Shown here: positions 1 through 5,985 of the stretch, in pieces
Numbering within the stretch: the first letter of the stretch is position 1
How the letters are laid out: each line of letters opens with the position of its first letter
Source of the DNA: Dehalococcoidia bacterium SM23_28_2
Lineage (GTDB): Bacteria; Chloroflexota; Dehalococcoidia; SM23-28-2
Direction: 5' to 3'
DNA: 9,730 bases
NCBI GenBank assembly: GCA_001303545.1
Contig: LJUA01000065.1
Location: 1-9,730, forward strand
Translations under genes and position numbers: made by a program
The notes under the pieces: generated by a model
The model's database searches: none
What the model was told of the DNA's origin: nothing
Seen by the model: only the letters and a program-made list of their open reading frames with translations

Positions 1-561
1 GATGGCGTTGCCCTCGCCCGTGGCCAGCAAGGACGTCTCGGAGTAGTTGATGATAGAGCCGATGCCCTGGCGGGCCAGGTAGTCGCGGTAGTTGAAGTCC
101 TCGAGCTCGGGCGGCGTCTCCAGCTTGCCCTTCACCTCCAGCAGGTCGCCGTAGTCGTAGCGAGGGAAGAGCCCGCCGCGCATCAGCACTCCGCCCGAGA
201 TGCTCTGCCAGCGGCCGTCGACCAGCGCCTCGCGGGCGGACAGGCGCAGGCTGAGGTAGGTGCCCCGCTCGTCGGGCTCGTCGGAGACGACGGCGCGGAA
301 GGTGACGGCGGGGCCGTCGTTGTAGCGGGCGATGCCCTGCGGCTCGGCCGGCGGCAGGCTCGACTGGTAGAGCCAGGCGCCACCCACCAGCAGGGCGGGA
401 GCCATGGCGGCCCAGAGGAAGGCGAGCGCCGAGCGTCGGGCAGCCAGGGGCACGATGGCCGCCAGGAGCGCGGCGGCTGCTATAGCCCACGGACTGCCCT
501 GGGCGAAGGCCGCGGCGGCCATACCCAGCAGCCAGCAGAGGGCCAGGTAGCCGAGGATCAT
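1..561 (-). CDS. comEC: ComEC/Rec2 family DNA-uptake channel protein, N-terminal part (gene runs off the left edge)
   Basis: Translating the minus strand from an ATG at 561 gives 187 open codons that reach the window edge without a stop. Residues 1-20 and about 25-66 are hydrophobic, consistent with N-terminal membrane helices. Residues about 78-180 are a soluble segment matching the ComEC N-terminal DUF4131/OB-like domain; the telling stretch is RYDYGDLLEVKGKLETPP (134-151), then LEDFNYRDYLARQGI (153-167). ComEC forms the inner-membrane channel that takes single-stranded DNA into the cytoplasm during natural transformation. The competence core and the metallo-beta-lactamase domain would lie outside the window. 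The ATG overlaps the comEA stop as ATGA, so the two are probably translationally coupled. Identity rests on this domain plus the comEA neighbour. Confidence 0.9.
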   Translation of the reverse strand, partial: MILGYLALCWLLGMAAAAFAQGSPWAIAAAALLAAIVPLAARRSALAFLWAAMAPALLVGGAWLYQSSLPPAEPQGIARYNDGPAVTFRAVVSDEPDERGTYLSLRLSAREALVDGRWQSISGGVLMRGGLFPRYDYGDLLEVKGKLETPPELEDFNYRDYLARQGIGSIINYSETSLLATGEGNAI

Positions 562-1124
562 GGGCCGACGGTGATCAGCTCGCGGATCTGGTCGAATACC
601 GACTGGGGGATCAGGTTGCGCTCGACCAGCTCTTCGATGCGGGAGAAGGGGCCGTCGCGCTGGCGGGAATCGACGATCCTCTGGGAGCGCACCTCGCCGA
701 TGCCGGGGAGCGTGTCCAGGTCGGCGGCGGAGGCGCTGTTGATGTCGATCAGCTCGCTCTGAGGGGCCTGGGCGGAGTCGAGCACCGTCTGCTCACCCAG
801 GCGGGGCACCAGCACCTGGTCCTCGTCTTGCAGGCGGCGGGCAAGGTTGACGGCCTCCAGGTCGGCGTCCTCGGCGGGGCCGCCGGCGGCCTCGACGGCG
901 TCTATCCAGCGGTCGTCATCGCCGAGGTAGTAGACGCCGGGACGATTCACCGCCCCGGCGACGTAGACCTGGATTTCGGAGGCAGAGAGCGTCTCATCCA
1001 GGTTGATCTCCAGGGGCTGCGGGCCCTGGAACTGCTTGTCGATGAGTACGCCAATGGTAATAAGCAGAGGCACGGCCATCAGGCCGATGACCAGCCAGCG
1101 ATAGCGCTCCAGCCAAGCAAGCAA
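558..1124 (-). CDS. comEA: ComEA-type competence protein: membrane-anchored SLBB plus helix-hairpin-helix DNA-binding protein
   Basis: This 188-residue protein has one N-terminal membrane helix (about 9-28) after a short charged tail, so the rest should face outward. Residues 51-107 (IQVYVAGAVNRPGVYYL, then DAVEAAGG) form an SLBB domain. Residues 126-188 carry the ComEA helix-hairpin-helix: INSAS at 128-132, LPGIGEVRSQRIVDSR at 139-154 and a second, weaker hairpin to the end. In this family the protein binds incoming double-stranded DNA and hands it to ComEC. The start is TTG at 1124, chosen because GGAG (1132-1135) sits 7 nt upstream and no better ATG preserves the membrane helix. It is followed by comEC with an ATGA overlap, and a strong promoter lies about 46 nt upstream of the start. 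Length and domain order are normal for a Gram-positive or Chloroflexota-type ComEA. Confidence 0.92.
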   Translation of the reverse strand: MLAWLERYRWLVIGLMAVPLLITIGVLIDKQFQGPQPLEINLDETLSASEIQVYVAGAVNRPGVYYLGDDDRWIDAVEAAGGPAEDADLEAVNLARRLQDEDQVLVPRLGEQTVLDSAQAPQSELIDINSASAADLDTLPGIGEVRSQRIVDSRQRDGPFSRIEELVERNLIPQSVFDQIRELITVGP

Positions 1125-1131
1125 ATAATAG

Positions 1132-1135
1132 CTCC
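1132..1135 (-). promoter_or_regulatory. Shine-Dalgarno site deciding the TTG start of comEA
   Basis: On the minus strand GGAG is followed by seven bases (CTATTAT) and then TTG at 1124. This supports the rare TTG start. Confidence 0.6.
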
Positions 1136-1177
1136 GGCGGGGGAATGCCTATAGCGGTAGCTAGGCCCTGGTTTCGC

Positions 1178-1206
1178 AATATAGGCGGTTACCAGGTTTT
1201 CGTCAA
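1178..1206 (-). promoter_or_regulatory. Sigma70-type promoter for comEA-comEC
   Basis: On the minus strand, TTGACG (1206-1201) and TATATT (1183-1178) are separated by exactly 17 bases. Both boxes match the consensus at five of six positions. Transcription would start near 1171, leaving a leader of about 46 nt before the TTG start of comEA. Confidence 0.75.
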
Positions 1207-1217
1207 GAGGCGGCTCC

Positions 1218-1236
1218 TGGCCGACAGGCTCGGCCA
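1218..1236 (-). other. Perfect inverted repeat just upstream of the comEA promoter
   Basis: TGGCCGA and TCGGCCA form a 7-bp perfect stem around a 5-base loop. It ends 11 bases upstream of the -35 box. No T-run follows on the minus strand, so it is not a classic intrinsic terminator for the large secreted-protein gene. It could be a terminator of another kind, an operator, or chance in GC-rich DNA. Confidence 0.35.
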
Positions 1237-1286
1237 CAGCGCTGGCTGGCCGCGCAGGGAGGCCAGGCGACGAGTGCCAGCGGAGC

Positions 1287-1364
1287 CTACGCCAGCCACC
1301 GCCTCCTGGCGCACCAGGCGCCTGCGGCGATGGCGACCAGCCCCGCAGCGGTCGGGCCGGCCAT
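1287..1364 (-). pseudogene. Orphan C-terminal membrane-anchor-like reading frame
   Basis: Thirty-four bases past the stop of the large secreted protein, in the +1 frame relative to it, an ATG opens a 25-codon frame ending in TAG. Its product has a Gly/Ala/Val/Ile-rich hydrophobic stretch (AGLVAIAAGAW) followed by Arg-Arg-Arg and a short tail (CARRRWLA). That is the shape of a C-terminal transmembrane anchor with a cytoplasmic basic stop, not of a free-standing peptide. No Shine-Dalgarno is visible at the ATG. The same frame stays open upstream into the 3' end of the secreted-protein gene, back to a TGA near 1480. A lost C-terminal anchor of that protein, detached by a frameshift, is the simplest reading; a chance GC-rich frame is the alternative. 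Confidence 0.35.
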
Positions 1365-1395
1365 GGCGCAAAGCGAGCGCCCTGCGGGCCGCGCC

Positions 1396-4080
1396 CTACG
1401 GGGCACCCTGGCAACTCCAAGCGCTTCGGTAGATGCCCTCCCACCAGTCGGGGTCCCTGTTTCTTCCGGCGAAAGTCAGTTGGGTCTCGTACCCCCACGG
1501 TCCCTTCCAGGTGGTGCCGCCGTTGTAGATCCTGTAGATCTGGTCCGTGCCGGTGCGATCGGAGACGAAGGCGATGTAGACCTCGCCTGGGCTCCAGGTC
1601 GGCTGGCGGTCGTCCGCCGGGTCATTTGTGATGCGAAGCGTATATTCCTTCCACTCTGTCCCTATCCCAAGTGTCTTGTGAGAAATCGCATAGCTCATCG
1701 AAGACATCCAAGACCCCCGATAAAGCCAGATGTCGAGGTTGAAGTCCGCTGGATTATAGTCCAGCACGGACTCTGTCCAGTCCTGCCGCGGATCATTGGA
1801 GGCGAGGGCCAATATAAGGCTTCCAGGTGCGAAGGCTGGATCGATACGGGACGGCATGCCCAGCGCATCGCGGTCAAAATGCCACCAATCCTCGTCAAAC
1901 GCGGATTTGCCCCAGTGCCGTAGCTGAAACCCGCACAGCTGATCGACCTGCCCTCCGTCGGCGTCGCACTCGTAGGTGAATGCGATCCCTGATTTCCCCT
2001 GTTTTGGGTAAAAAGGTGCCGCCCAATCGCCATTCCTGGCGTTCGTTCCATGGCATCTGAGATCACCCGACTTCAGGGTGATGTGCCAGTCTGCCTCACA
2101 GGCATACGTCTCTCCGGAGTTCCAAGCCCAGCCTTGGGGAGGAGGCCAAGGAACGCAGTCGATTGACCAACAGGGGGAGGAGAGGCCGCACCCCCACAGA
2201 TCCTCGTAGCAGATCTTATCGCCGTCGGGCCACCAGAAGGGATTGAACTGGTCGCCTCCCATCTTCTGTCCTGTGCCTGGACCGAACAGCGGCTTGACTG
2301 TACCGCCTCTGTTGTCCATCACGTAGATGTCGAAATCATCCTCCGGGTCGGTATCGCCGTCGCGGTCTCGATTGGAGGCGAAGGCGATGTAGAGGCCGTC
2401 GGGCGACCAGGCGGGCTGGATCTCATCTTCGGCATTGTCGGTAAAGGTCAGCTCCTGCTGTTTGGCCCCGTCGCCGTACATCCTGTAGATGTCCCAGTCG
2501 CCGTCGCGGTCGGTGGCGAACACGATGTGTCCGTATTCGCTGTCCTCCAGGGGGTCGGCGCCGAGGAAGTCTTGAGCAGTGTACTTCTTAAGTGCCCCGA
2601 GGGCCATGAGCTGTTGCCCCGGCTGCAGCTTGTCAAGGGTGTTGATGTCCGGCGGCTTGATGTCCGCCGCGCTGCTAATTTCGGGCTCCGCTCCCGCCGC
2701 GTAGCGGAACCAACGCAGCCAGGTGCCCGTCGCCGGGTCCAGGGCGTAGGCCACGTCCACCGGCCACACGCTGCACGTGTCCAGGGCCGCGGCCGTATCG
2801 GTGCCGTTCGAGTCGTCGCCCAGCCAGACCGCTATCGACCATTTTCCCGGCACAGGGCAGCCCACCATTTGGCCCCCCGTCGGCAGCGTTGCCGCCTCGG
2901 CGTCCGCCGGGTTGGCCGTGGGAGACCCGAGGAGGAGCAGGTTCTGCATTCCTTCCCGCGCCACCAGGTTGCTGGCCTCCGGGTTGCCGCGGAACCAGCG
3001 CGACCACTGCTGCGTCTCCGGGTTGAGGTAGTAGGCGGCGTCCACCGCCCCCTCCCCGCAGGCGGCCAGGGCCTCGCCAACATCGCTGCCGCAGCCGCCC
3101 TGCCAGGTCGCCGTCGACCACTTGCCTGCCTCGGGGCAGTTCCATACCTGCTCCGGTCCGGGTTTCAGCTCCAGATCCGATGGAGGCGTGGGCTCGACTA
3201 TGGGTCCCGTGACCTGGAACCGAGCCACCCCCAAGCTCCAGATCTCGTTGGTGGAGTCCCACTGGCAACGCGTGACCGTGTGCTCACCAGGCGCGGCATC
3301 CGGCGGCACGTCGGCCTGTATGCTCACGGAGGTTTCACCCGCGGGCCAGGTGATGCTGGCCATGAGCTGGCCTCCCCCCGGAAAAACCAGGTCCCAGATC
3401 ACCTCTACCAACTCGCCGGTGATATCCACGTCAGTACTGGTCAGCTCGGCCTCAAAGGACGAGCCTGGGGCCCCCGAATTAGGGTCGAGGTAGAGGTGGG
3501 GGTCGAGGAACGGTTCCCAGGCAAAGACTGCGTCTCCGCCATAAGTGCCGCACTGTATGCCGACCGTGGTTGTGGGCGTAGGTGTGGGTGTAGGTGTGGG
3601 TGTGGGGGTAGGGGTAGGCGTGAGTGTCGCCGTCGGCGTGGGCTCACAGGCGGGGTCCCCATCGCAATCTGGGTCCTCGCAGTCCACATCGCCGTCCAGG
3701 TCGTTGTCGATGGCGTCGTCACAGTCCTCGGCGTGGGGGCAATGCGGGACGCCGACTACCGGCTCTTCCTCATAGTGAAGGAAGGCAAGATCATTGTATA
3801 GGAAGAGTGTGCCCTCCGTGTCCACGGTTTCGACCTGGTGGCACTCCTCGTTACCGCCACCTGAGTTAATCACGATCCAGTCATCTACGGCAAAGCAAGT
3901 CTCGTCCGCCACGTTGATGTAGTCATCACCGCTCTCCGTGTCCATGACCACGGTGGTACTGCACCCGTTTGTGGCGGTGGTGCTTCCGCTGACCCACAAG
4001 GCGAAGCCCAGGCCCACCAAAGCAAGCGCTCCAACGGCGAGGAGCGCCGTCGCCTGAAGAGATACGCGCAGGGTCTTCAT
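1396..4080 (-). CDS. Large secreted protein: Ca-binding-like segment, Thr-Pro linker, duplicated GKWS domain, PD40 propeller repeats
   Basis: The 894-residue product begins with a signal peptide or membrane anchor (MKTLRVSLQ, then hydrophobic 10-31). A Cys/Asp segment at 119-146 (EDCDDAIDNDLDGDVDCEDP) resembles the MopE/thrombospondin-3-like repeats of secreted proteins. It leads into a (Thr-Pro)n linker at 147-172 and a beta-rich region at about 175-295. A domain is duplicated at 314-363 and 408-459. From about 515 come PD40/TolB-like propeller blades, with SPDGLYIAFASNRD near 559-572 and WSPGEVYIAFVSDR near 829-842. Blades are broken by an insert at about 624-720 with eight Cys and many Trp. 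The ATG has GGAGG 7 nt upstream (4088-4092). The function is unknown; a cell-surface or extracellular binding role is inferred from the architecture. No catalytic motif was seen. The gene stands alone with its own promoter. Confidence 0.85.
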   Translation of the reverse strand: MKTLRVSLQATALLAVGALALVGLGFALWVSGSTTATNGCSTTVVMDTESGDDYINVADETCFAVDDWIVINSGGGNEECHQVETVDTEGTLFLYNDLAFLHYEEEPVVGVPHCPHAEDCDDAIDNDLDGDVDCEDPDCDGDPACEPTPTATLTPTPTPTPTPTPTPTPTTTVGIQCGTYGGDAVFAWEPFLDPHLYLDPNSGAPGSSFEAELTSTDVDITGELVEVIWDLVFPGGGQLMASITWPAGETSVSIQADVPPDAAPGEHTVTRCQWDSTNEIWSLGVARFQVTGPIVEPTPPSDLELKPGPEQVWNCPEAGKWSTATWQGGCGSDVGEALAACGEGAVDAAYYLNPETQQWSRWFRGNPEASNLVAREGMQNLLLLGSPTANPADAEAATLPTGGQMVGCPVPGKWSIAVWLGDDSNGTDTAAALDTCSVWPVDVAYALDPATGTWLRWFRYAAGAEPEISSAADIKPPDINTLDKLQPGQQLMALGALKKYTAQDFLGADPLEDSEYGHIVFATDRDGDWDIYRMYGDGAKQQELTFTDNAEDEIQPAWSPDGLYIAFASNRDRDGDTDPEDDFDIYVMDNRGGTVKPLFGPGTGQKMGGDQFNPFWWPDGDKICYEDLWGCGLSSPCWSIDCVPWPPPQGWAWNSGETYACEADWHITLKSGDLRCHGTNARNGDWAAPFYPKQGKSGIAFTYECDADGGQVDQLCGFQLRHWGKSAFDEDWWHFDRDALGMPSRIDPAFAPGSLILALASNDPRQDWTESVLDYNPADFNLDIWLYRGSWMSSMSYAISHKTLGIGTEWKEYTLRITNDPADDRQPTWSPGEVYIAFVSDRTGTDQIYRIYNGGTTWKGPWGYETQLTFAGRNRDPDWWEGIYRSAWSCQGAP
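1621..2271 (-). other. Cys/Trp-rich insert and flanks interrupting the PD40 repeats, of lower GC
   Basis: This covers residues about 604-820 of the large secreted protein. Eight cysteines (624, 631, 637, 642, 661, 676, 705, 716) and many tryptophans separate recognisable propeller blades. The even cysteine count would suit disulfides in an exported protein. By eye the DNA is visibly less GC-rich than the flanking halves of the gene, which hints at a domain acquired separately. I do not recognise the domain. Confidence 0.45.
2704..3141 (-). repeat. Internal domain duplication (GKWS repeats) within the secreted protein
   Basis: Two units align by eye: residues 314-363 and 408-459. Both share a CP-x2-GKWS-x-A/T-x-W start, a central Cys-containing stretch, a (V)D-x-AY-x-L(D/N)P segment and a W-x-RWFR end. 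A Leu/Gly-rich link follows each (LLLLGS, QLMALG). Each unit carries conserved cysteines, so disulfides are possible. They encode a domain I cannot name. Confidence 0.7.
3565..3642 (-). repeat. Low-complexity repeat encoding the (Thr-Pro)n linker
   Basis: On the plus strand this is a run of GTGGGN/GTAGGN hexamers. On the minus strand it encodes alternating Thr and Pro (residues 147-172), a stiff extended linker that is often seen between exported domains and is a likely site of O-glycosylation. Hexamer repeats like this can change in length by slippage without breaking the frame. Confidence 0.85.
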
Positions 4081-4127
4081 ATCGGGGCCTCCGGAAGTGT
4101 TCTAGAATCTAGGCGTAAGTGGAGCAT

Positions 4128-4156
4128 AGTATACAGGCACGGATTCTGATCGTCAA
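4128..4156 (-). promoter_or_regulatory. Sigma70-type promoter for the large secreted protein
   Basis: On the minus strand TTGACG (4156-4151) and TATACT (4133-4128) are 17 bases apart. Transcription would begin near 4121, giving a leader of about 40 nt that contains GGAGG at 4092-4088. The -35 hexamer and the spacing are the same as at the comEA promoter. Confidence 0.78.
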
Positions 4157-4359
4157 TCCCGACAGCGGCCCCGTCGTACCCGCAGGGGTGAGGGTGGGCA
4201 AGGGAGGGACAGCAAGCGTCTCGCCATCGCCACCACAGACGCCACGATGAGCGCGGGCACAAGACATGCCGCACCACGGGTTCTTTAACTATCCGAACGC
4301 CAGCGCAAGACGGGAGCTAGTCAGCAATCTGGCCTTCCTTGATGGGCAGAGGGCTTTCG

Positions 4360-4375
4360 ATGATGCTATGATGCT
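4360..4375 (+). repeat. Perfect 8-bp tandem repeat (ATGATGCT)2 forming the -10 region
   Basis: Two head-to-tail copies of ATGATGCT occupy 4360-4375. The junction between them creates the TATGAT box, so a duplication may have made or strengthened the promoter. Confidence 0.6.
4364..4372 (+). promoter_or_regulatory. Probable extended -10 promoter for the CoA-transferase genes
   Basis: TGCTATGAT is an extended -10 element (TGn plus TATGAT). There is no good -35 at 17 bases; TTGATG at 4339-4344 lies 22 bases away, which is too far. A start near 4379 would leave a leader of about 28 nt before the ATG at 4407, with GGGAGG at 4392-4397. Confidence 0.45.
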
Positions 4376-4406
4376 GTAGCTAACGCAACCAGGGAGGTCG
4401 AGGCCG

Positions 4407-5168
4407 ATGATAAACAAGATCGTAGGCAGCTTCGATGAGGCCGTAGCTGACATGGTCGATGGGGCCACTGTCATGATCGGCAGCTTCGGCGGGCCGGCGG
4501 AGTGCCCCAGCTACCTGATCGCCGCCGTGGCCCGGAAGGGGGTCAAAGACCTGACCATCGTCGGCAATACCGGCGGCTGGGGGCCGGACCTGCTGGCGAT
4601 CCTGCGCGAGCGCATGGCCGTCATCCTGACGATCCCCGAGGACTGGTACGACCCCGGCCTGCTCGTGGGCAGGGGCCAGGTGAAGAAGGGCGTCTTGTGT
4701 TTCCCGGCGGCGCCCGCTCGCGTTCTCACCCCCTTCGAGCAGGGGGTGTTGCAGGGCCAGGTCGAGCTGGAGCTGATGGGCCAGGGGACACTGTGCGAGA
4801 GGATGCGAGCGGCCAGGGGGGGCATCGCCGCCTTCTATACGCCCGTCGGCGTGGGCACCGTCGTCGAGGAGGGCAAGGAGGTGCGGGAGTTCAACGGGCG
4901 CAAGTACCTTCTGGAGCACGCCCTCAAGGGGGACTACTCCCTCATCCGGGCCCACAAGGCCGACAGGTACGGGAACCTGGTCTATCGGGGGACGGCGCGC
5001 ACGTTCAACCCCGTGATGGCCGGCGCGTCTACCGTGACGATTGCTGAGGTGGACGAGGTGGTGGAGCTGGGCGAGCTGGACCCGGAGTGCGTCGTGACTC
5101 CTGGAGTGTACGTGCAGCGAGTGGTGGTGCGGCCCAAGGAACTCAGGCCCTGGGACGAGGCGATGTAA
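4407..5168 (+). CDS. scoA: 3-oxoacid CoA-transferase, subunit A (alpha)
   Basis: This is the 253-residue alpha subunit of a family I CoA-transferase, which moves CoA from a donor such as succinyl-CoA to a 3-oxoacid such as acetoacetate. Family landmarks are GSFGGPAECPSYLI (25-38), the VELELMGQGTLCERMR stretch (119-134), GIAAFYTPVGVGTVVEEGKE (139-158), the LLEHALKGDYSLIRAHKADR stretch (168-187), ARTFNPVMAGA (197-207) and LGELDPECVVTPGVYV (221-236). It runs about 20-30 residues longer than AtoD/ScoA-type subunits; the extra is mostly at about 58-82, after GNTGGWG. The ATG has GGGAGG 9 nt upstream. Subunit B follows after 21 nt, and the active enzyme should be the A/B complex. The substrate cannot be fixed from sequence: acetoacetate is favoured by the ligase next door, but 3-oxoadipate or other short acids remain possible. 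Confidence 0.88.
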   Translation: MINKIVGSFDEAVADMVDGATVMIGSFGGPAECPSYLIAAVARKGVKDLTIVGNTGGWGPDLLAILRERMAVILTIPEDWYDPGLLVGRGQVKKGVLCFPAAPARVLTPFEQGVLQGQVELELMGQGTLCERMRAARGGIAAFYTPVGVGTVVEEGKEVREFNGRKYLLEHALKGDYSLIRAHKADRYGNLVYRGTARTFNPVMAGASTVTIAEVDEVVELGELDPECVVTPGVYVQRVVVRPKELRPWDEAM

Positions 5169-5189
5169 GGAACAGAGGGAGGCAGAATC

Positions 5190-5861
5190 ATGCCTGGCGA
5201 GAGACTAGACGAGCAGGTCATGGCCCTGCGGGCGGCCAAAGAGTTTCAGGACGGGATGATAATCAACCTTGGGGTGGGAATACCTACCTACTGCAGCAAC
5301 TTCGTGCCGCCGGAGCGGGAGGTGTTGTTCCACTCGGAGAACGGGGTGATCGGCTTCGGGCCGATCATCGACAACCCCGACGATGCCGACGATACCCTGA
5401 TCAACGCCGGCGCGCAGCCCATATCCAGCAAGCCGGGGATGGCCATCATGGATCACGCCGAGAGCCTGTGCATCATCCGCGGCGGCCACGTGGATATCAC
5501 CGTCTTGGGGGCGGTGCAGGTGTCGGAGAAGGGGGATCTGGCCAACTACATCATCCCCGGCAAACAGATCGGGAGCCTGGGCGGAGGGCAGGACCTGGCT
5601 TTCTGTGCCAAGAAGGTCATCGCCCTGACCACCTTCACTACCAAGGATGGCGATCCCAAGATCGTCAAGGAGTGCACGCAGTCGCTTACCGCGCCGCGGT
5701 GCGTGCACCGGATCATCACCGACATCGCCGTTCTGGATGTGACCCCCGAAGGGCTGGTGCTGCGGGAGGTGGCCCCCGGCTGGACGGCGGAGGATGTGCA
5801 GGCCCTAACGGACGCCAAGATCATCGTGCCGCCCGATGTTGAGGAGATGACCCTGCTGTAG
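5190..5861 (+). CDS. scoB: 3-oxoacid CoA-transferase, subunit B (beta, catalytic glutamate)
   Basis: This 223-residue beta subunit pairs with subunit A upstream. The catalytic glutamate is Glu50 in the SENG motif (HSENGVIGFGP, 48-58); in this family it forms the covalent glutamyl-CoA thioester. Other landmarks are INLGVGIPT (25-33), INAGAQPISSKPG (71-83), GGHVDITVLGAVQVSEKGDL (98-117), ANYIIPGK (118-125) and the TTKDGDPKIVKECTQSLT stretch (150-167). The usual GGAMDL segment reads GGGQDL here (131-136), and the EHTxKDG segment reads TFTTKDG, both mild departures. The ATG has GAGGGAGG 7 nt upstream. Size is normal for AtoA/ScoB proteins. It is co-transcribed with subunit A (21-nt gap). Confidence 0.92.
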   Translation: MPGERLDEQVMALRAAKEFQDGMIINLGVGIPTYCSNFVPPEREVLFHSENGVIGFGPIIDNPDDADDTLINAGAQPISSKPGMAIMDHAESLCIIRGGHVDITVLGAVQVSEKGDLANYIIPGKQIGSLGGGQDLAFCAKKVIALTTFTTKDGDPKIVKECTQSLTAPRCVHRIITDIAVLDVTPEGLVLREVAPGWTAEDVQALTDAKIIVPPDVEEMTLL

Positions 5862-5929
5862 GGGGCTGGCCTGACTGCTGCCCTTAACTCGATGCCTCGA
5901 ACTGGCTGGAGGCCCTTATCGGTGGCAGC

Positions 5930-5935
5930 TATAAT
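5930..5935 (+). promoter_or_regulatory. Possible separate promoter (-10 box) for the acetoacetate-CoA ligase gene
   Basis: A perfect TATAAT lies in the gap after subunit B. The hexamer 17 bases upstream, TGGAGG, matches a -35 at only three of six positions. Transcription from about 5942 would leave a leader of about 44 nt. The ligase may therefore be expressed both from its own promoter and by read-through. Confidence 0.45.
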
Positions 5936-5971
5936 CGGGGCGGGAACTCGGTTTCACCCGACGCACGCCTG

Positions 5972-5979
5972 AAAGGGGA
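5972..5979 (+). promoter_or_regulatory. Shine-Dalgarno site deciding the ligase start
   Basis: AAAGGGGA ends seven bases before the ATG at 5986 but only four before the in-frame GTG at 5983, so the ATG is preferred. Confidence 0.6.
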
Positions 5980-5985
5980 ATTGTG

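Larger units (their letters stand above)
4081..4406. other. Divergent intergenic region, 326 bp, no gene
   Basis: It separates the leftward secreted-protein gene from the rightward CoA-transferase genes. It holds the leftward promoter at 4128-4156, an 8-bp palindrome TTCTAGAA (4100-4107) in the leftward leader, and the probable rightward promoter near 4364-4372. The middle (about 4160-4330) contains only short random frames, with no RNA gene or convincing operator that I can see. Confidence 0.6.

Noticed and set aside
1079..1498. 139-codon minus-strand frame spanning the comEA upstream gap
   Set aside because: Pro/Gly/Arg-rich with no domain. It runs through the comEA promoter and start in another frame.
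3565..3642. GT-rich repeats considered as a CRISPR or other regulatory array
   Set aside because: There are no spacers. The hexamers read as alternating Thr-Pro codons in frame with the secreted protein.
2527..3801. 424-codon open frame on the plus strand opposite the secreted-protein gene
   Set aside because: It is Arg/Gly/Val-rich with no domain, and it lies opposite a gene with clear domains and a promoter. GC-rich DNA commonly leaves the antisense strand open.
4380..4955. 191-codon minus-strand frame opposite CoA-transferase subunit A
   Set aside because: Antisense shadow with no motif or ribosome site.
5087..5842. 251-codon plus-strand frame overlapping CoA-transferase subunit B
   Set aside because: Its composition is Arg/Gly/His-rich, and it is the shifted frame of a gene with all family motifs.
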